A stretch of DNA of 8,077 nucleotides from CAZJOD01 sp964547525 (GTDB taxonomy: Bacteria > Bacillota > Clostridia > JAAYHZ01): positions 1-8,077 of the forward strand of contig CAZJOD010000167.1 of NCBI GenBank assembly GCA_964547525.1, given 5' to 3'. Position numbers and translations under genes: made by a program. Within the stretch, counting starts at the first letter, position 1. The number at the start of each line of letters is the position of its first letter. The notes under the pieces were generated by a model. The model was not told the origin of the DNA and searched no databases. It worked only from the letters and a program-made list of their open reading frames with translations. Of the stretch, positions 6,647-8,077 are shown piece after piece.

Positions 6647-7381
6647 TTAATCAAAGTTAAAAAGTGATAGCGCATTCTCGCGGAATATTAATGACTTATC
6701 ATTATCGCTTAGTTCCGAACTTTTAACCGTCCCTATGGCAATAGCAGGATCTAATAATGTAAAATCCGAACCGAACAAAACCTTATGTATACCTAATCGA
6801 TCGCATGCATACTTAATTTGATCATAACCGCGCCAAGATGATACTATATCCACGTAAATATTCTTCGTTTTTTGTGCCGTATCAACAGCTTCTTTCCACC
6901 ATGCGTTGCCCATATGTGCCAGGATATATTTGTTATTTGGATATTTTAGAGCAATATCAAGCACATTATTCGGTCTACTTTCTTCAAAGTGTGCCGTATG
7001 TATTAATACAGGCATCCCGTAAGAATTAATGACGCTTAATAAAATTTCACTTTCTCTTGAGTTGACCGGATGATGAAACTGCTCAGGATGCATTTTTATA
7101 CCCACAATCCTTTTCTTTCCTAAGTATTTTTTTAATTCGTTTTTTGAATCTTCTATTTTATTCTGATTTATAACTATATAACCGTAACACCGTGGATCTT
7201 TCATAACAAAGTCATAATTTTCTCGGTTACCCGTTTCCATATCATACATAAGGGCCTTCCCCGAAGAGAAAACCGCTTTTTCAATATTAAACTCATCCAT
7301 TATATCGGTTATATGCTCATCGGTAATTTTTGTGTGCATTGCCCATTGACCTGTATGTGCGTGTATATCAATTATTTTCAT
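6647..7381 (-). CDS. Amidohydrolase 2 family metal-dependent hydrolase/decarboxylase
   Basis: The 244-residue protein is a compact (beta/alpha)8 amidohydrolase. Expected metal ligands and active-site positions are visible: H7 and H9 in DIHAHTG, H98 in GIKMHP, H128 in VLIHTAH, H156 in YILAHMG, and D206 in LFGSDF. The C-terminal IFRENALSLF is the family's usual closing helix. Known members of this group hydrolyse lactones or decarboxylate aromatic and 2-oxo acids (for example pyrone-dicarboxylate lactonase, resorcylate decarboxylase). A lactonase or decarboxylase step would fit a pathway with the adjacent aldolase, but the substrate is not determined. No signal peptide is present. AAGGAGA (plus-strand 7391-7397) precedes the ATG by nine bases. 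The gap to the preceding amidohydrolase-fold gene is only 22 bases, so the two are very likely co-transcribed and may form a complex. Confidence 0.85.
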   Translation of the reverse strand: MKIIDIHAHTGQWAMHTKITDEHITDIMDEFNIEKAVFSSGKALMYDMETGNRENYDFVMKDPRCYGYIVINQNKIEDSKNELKKYLGKKRIVGIKMHPEQFHHPVNSRESEILLSVINSYGMPVLIHTAHFEESRPNNVLDIALKYPNNKYILAHMGNAWWKEAVDTAQKTKNIYVDIVSSWRGYDQIKYACDRLGIHKVLFGSDFTLLDPAIAIGTVKSSELSDNDKSLIFRENALSLFNFD

Positions 7382-7403
7382 TTTTATGTTTCTCCTTCGT
7401 TTG

Positions 7404-8077
7404 TTACGGAAGATTTAGTATTCTTCTTAGGTTGTCACAGTATATGTTTTCTTTGTCTCCTATAGGAATATGTGACATTTCTATTTTAAAGAGTGACTGA
7501 TGACCGTAATATAAAGGAATCCCCGATCCTATAACAAGTTTTTTACTACCGACTTTTTCACAAAAAGTTTCTATCGAATGCATAATAGTAAACAAACGGG
7601 TACTGAAATGTAAATTAGGTGAAAATAAAGCAGCTTGAATAATCTCAGCCAAATGGTAACCGGTTGCATCAAGTACAATTATCGGTACATTAAAATCACA
7701 TGTATTTTTTGCTATATCGGTTACATATGATTTTAAAGATAAATTGCTACCGCTTATTATCAAAGGCATATTATATTTTTCTAATATACGCATGAAAGTT
7801 AAAAAAGAAAAGCTGTGTAGGTTAAAATCATAATATTCGTTAAATAATCTAAAAGCGGTAAAGGATTGTTCTTTACGAATAAAAACTTCTTGTTCGACGT
7901 CAATAAATTTTGTCAGGTCTATTGTTCCCACCGGGTAAAAGCTATTATTGCATTTACAAACGTTGTAAGTTTCTTGATTACCTTGATGATCATCATAAAA
8001 AGCACCTTTTAAAGAACAAACGGTAGCAATATTTATATTATGTCGGGTCAATATATCTTTTACTTTATCAACAGGAT
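7404..8077 (-). CDS. Divergent amidohydrolase-fold protein, partial (N-terminus off window)
   Basis: The frame stays open to the right edge, reading PVDKVKDILTRHNINIATVC at its start, so the TTG at 8051 is an internal codon and the gene is cut by the window. At least 223 residues are visible. The pattern follows the amidohydrolase 2 barrel: SLKGAFYDDHQGN is the early loop, FRLFNEYYDFNLHS matches the RLFPxxH region, and the C-terminal NLRRILNL matches the final NARRLL helix. Counting from the TTG at 8051 as residue 1, several expected ligands are replaced: PLIIS (S100) for PVLIH, IVLDATGY (D128) for ILAHxGY, and VIGSG (G177) for LFGSD. It may therefore be a non-catalytic subunit or a metal-independent variant. 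The N-terminal HxH is not visible. It is the first gene seen of the run and lies 22 bases before the canonical amidohydrolase. Confidence 0.75.
   Translation of the reverse strand, partial: PVDKVKDILTRHNINIATVCSLKGAFYDDHQGNQETYNVCKCNNSFYPVGTIDLTKFIDVEQEVFIRKEQSFTAFRLFNEYYDFNLHSFSFLTFMRILEKYNMPLIISGSNLSLKSYVTDIAKNTCDFNVPIIVLDATGYHLAEIIQAALFSPNLHFSTRLFTIMHSIETFCEKVGSKKLVIGSGIPLYYGHQSLFKIEMSHIPIGDKENIYCDNLRRILNLP

Noticed and set aside
8049..8051. TTG as the start codon of the right-edge amidohydrolase-fold gene
   Set aside because: The same frame continues upstream to the window edge with protein-like sequence (PVDKVKDIL), and the family needs an N-terminal barrel strand that is missing, so the gene is simply cut by the edge.

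Overview
The window is AT-rich DNA with AAGGAG-type ribosome binding sites, a LytR/AgrA-type response regulator, a short LemA protein and a lipoprotein with a classic lipobox. This mix fits a low-GC Gram-positive bacterium of the Bacillota, most likely a Clostridia member. That assignment is inference from gene content and base composition; a low-GC spirochaete is not excluded.

Layout. (1) Positions 1-397, minus strand: the N-terminal receiver half of a response regulator that runs off the left edge. (2) Positions 398-1723, plus strand: a divergent intergenic region with promoter-like elements, a palindrome and a hairpin leader, then a small lipoprotein gene and a lemA-like gene. (3) Positions 1835-4025, plus strand: a tight two-gene unit encoding an ATP-grasp ligase and an extended short-chain dehydrogenase/epimerase, 10 bases apart. 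(4) Positions 4026-4120: a short convergent intergenic stretch. (5) Positions 4121-8077, minus strand: an operon-like run that, in transcription order, encodes an amidohydrolase-fold protein (cut by the right edge), a second and canonical amidohydrolase, a dihydrodipicolinate synthase/N-acetylneuraminate lyase family protein, a cytoplasmic BNR/Asp-box sialidase-like protein, and a small frameshifted gene at the distal end.

How it may work together. The minus-strand run combines a predicted glycosidase-like beta-propeller, a class I (Schiff-base) aldolase/lyase and two amidohydrolase-superfamily proteins, none with a visible signal peptide. This reads as an intracellular catabolic pathway for an acidic sugar or sugar-derived acid, but the substrate cannot be read from the sequence. 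The aldolase keeps the catalytic Tyr and Lys, but its second aromatic relay position is Phe-Trp, which argues against lysine biosynthesis. The first amidohydrolase appears to lack several metal ligands that its partner retains. The ATP-grasp/SDR pair converges on this run and may act on a related small molecule or belong to an unrelated process.

The most notable points are the unassigned aldolase/BNR/double-amidohydrolase operon, the putative non-catalytic amidohydrolase paralogue, and the distal small gene broken by two frame changes that cancel each other.
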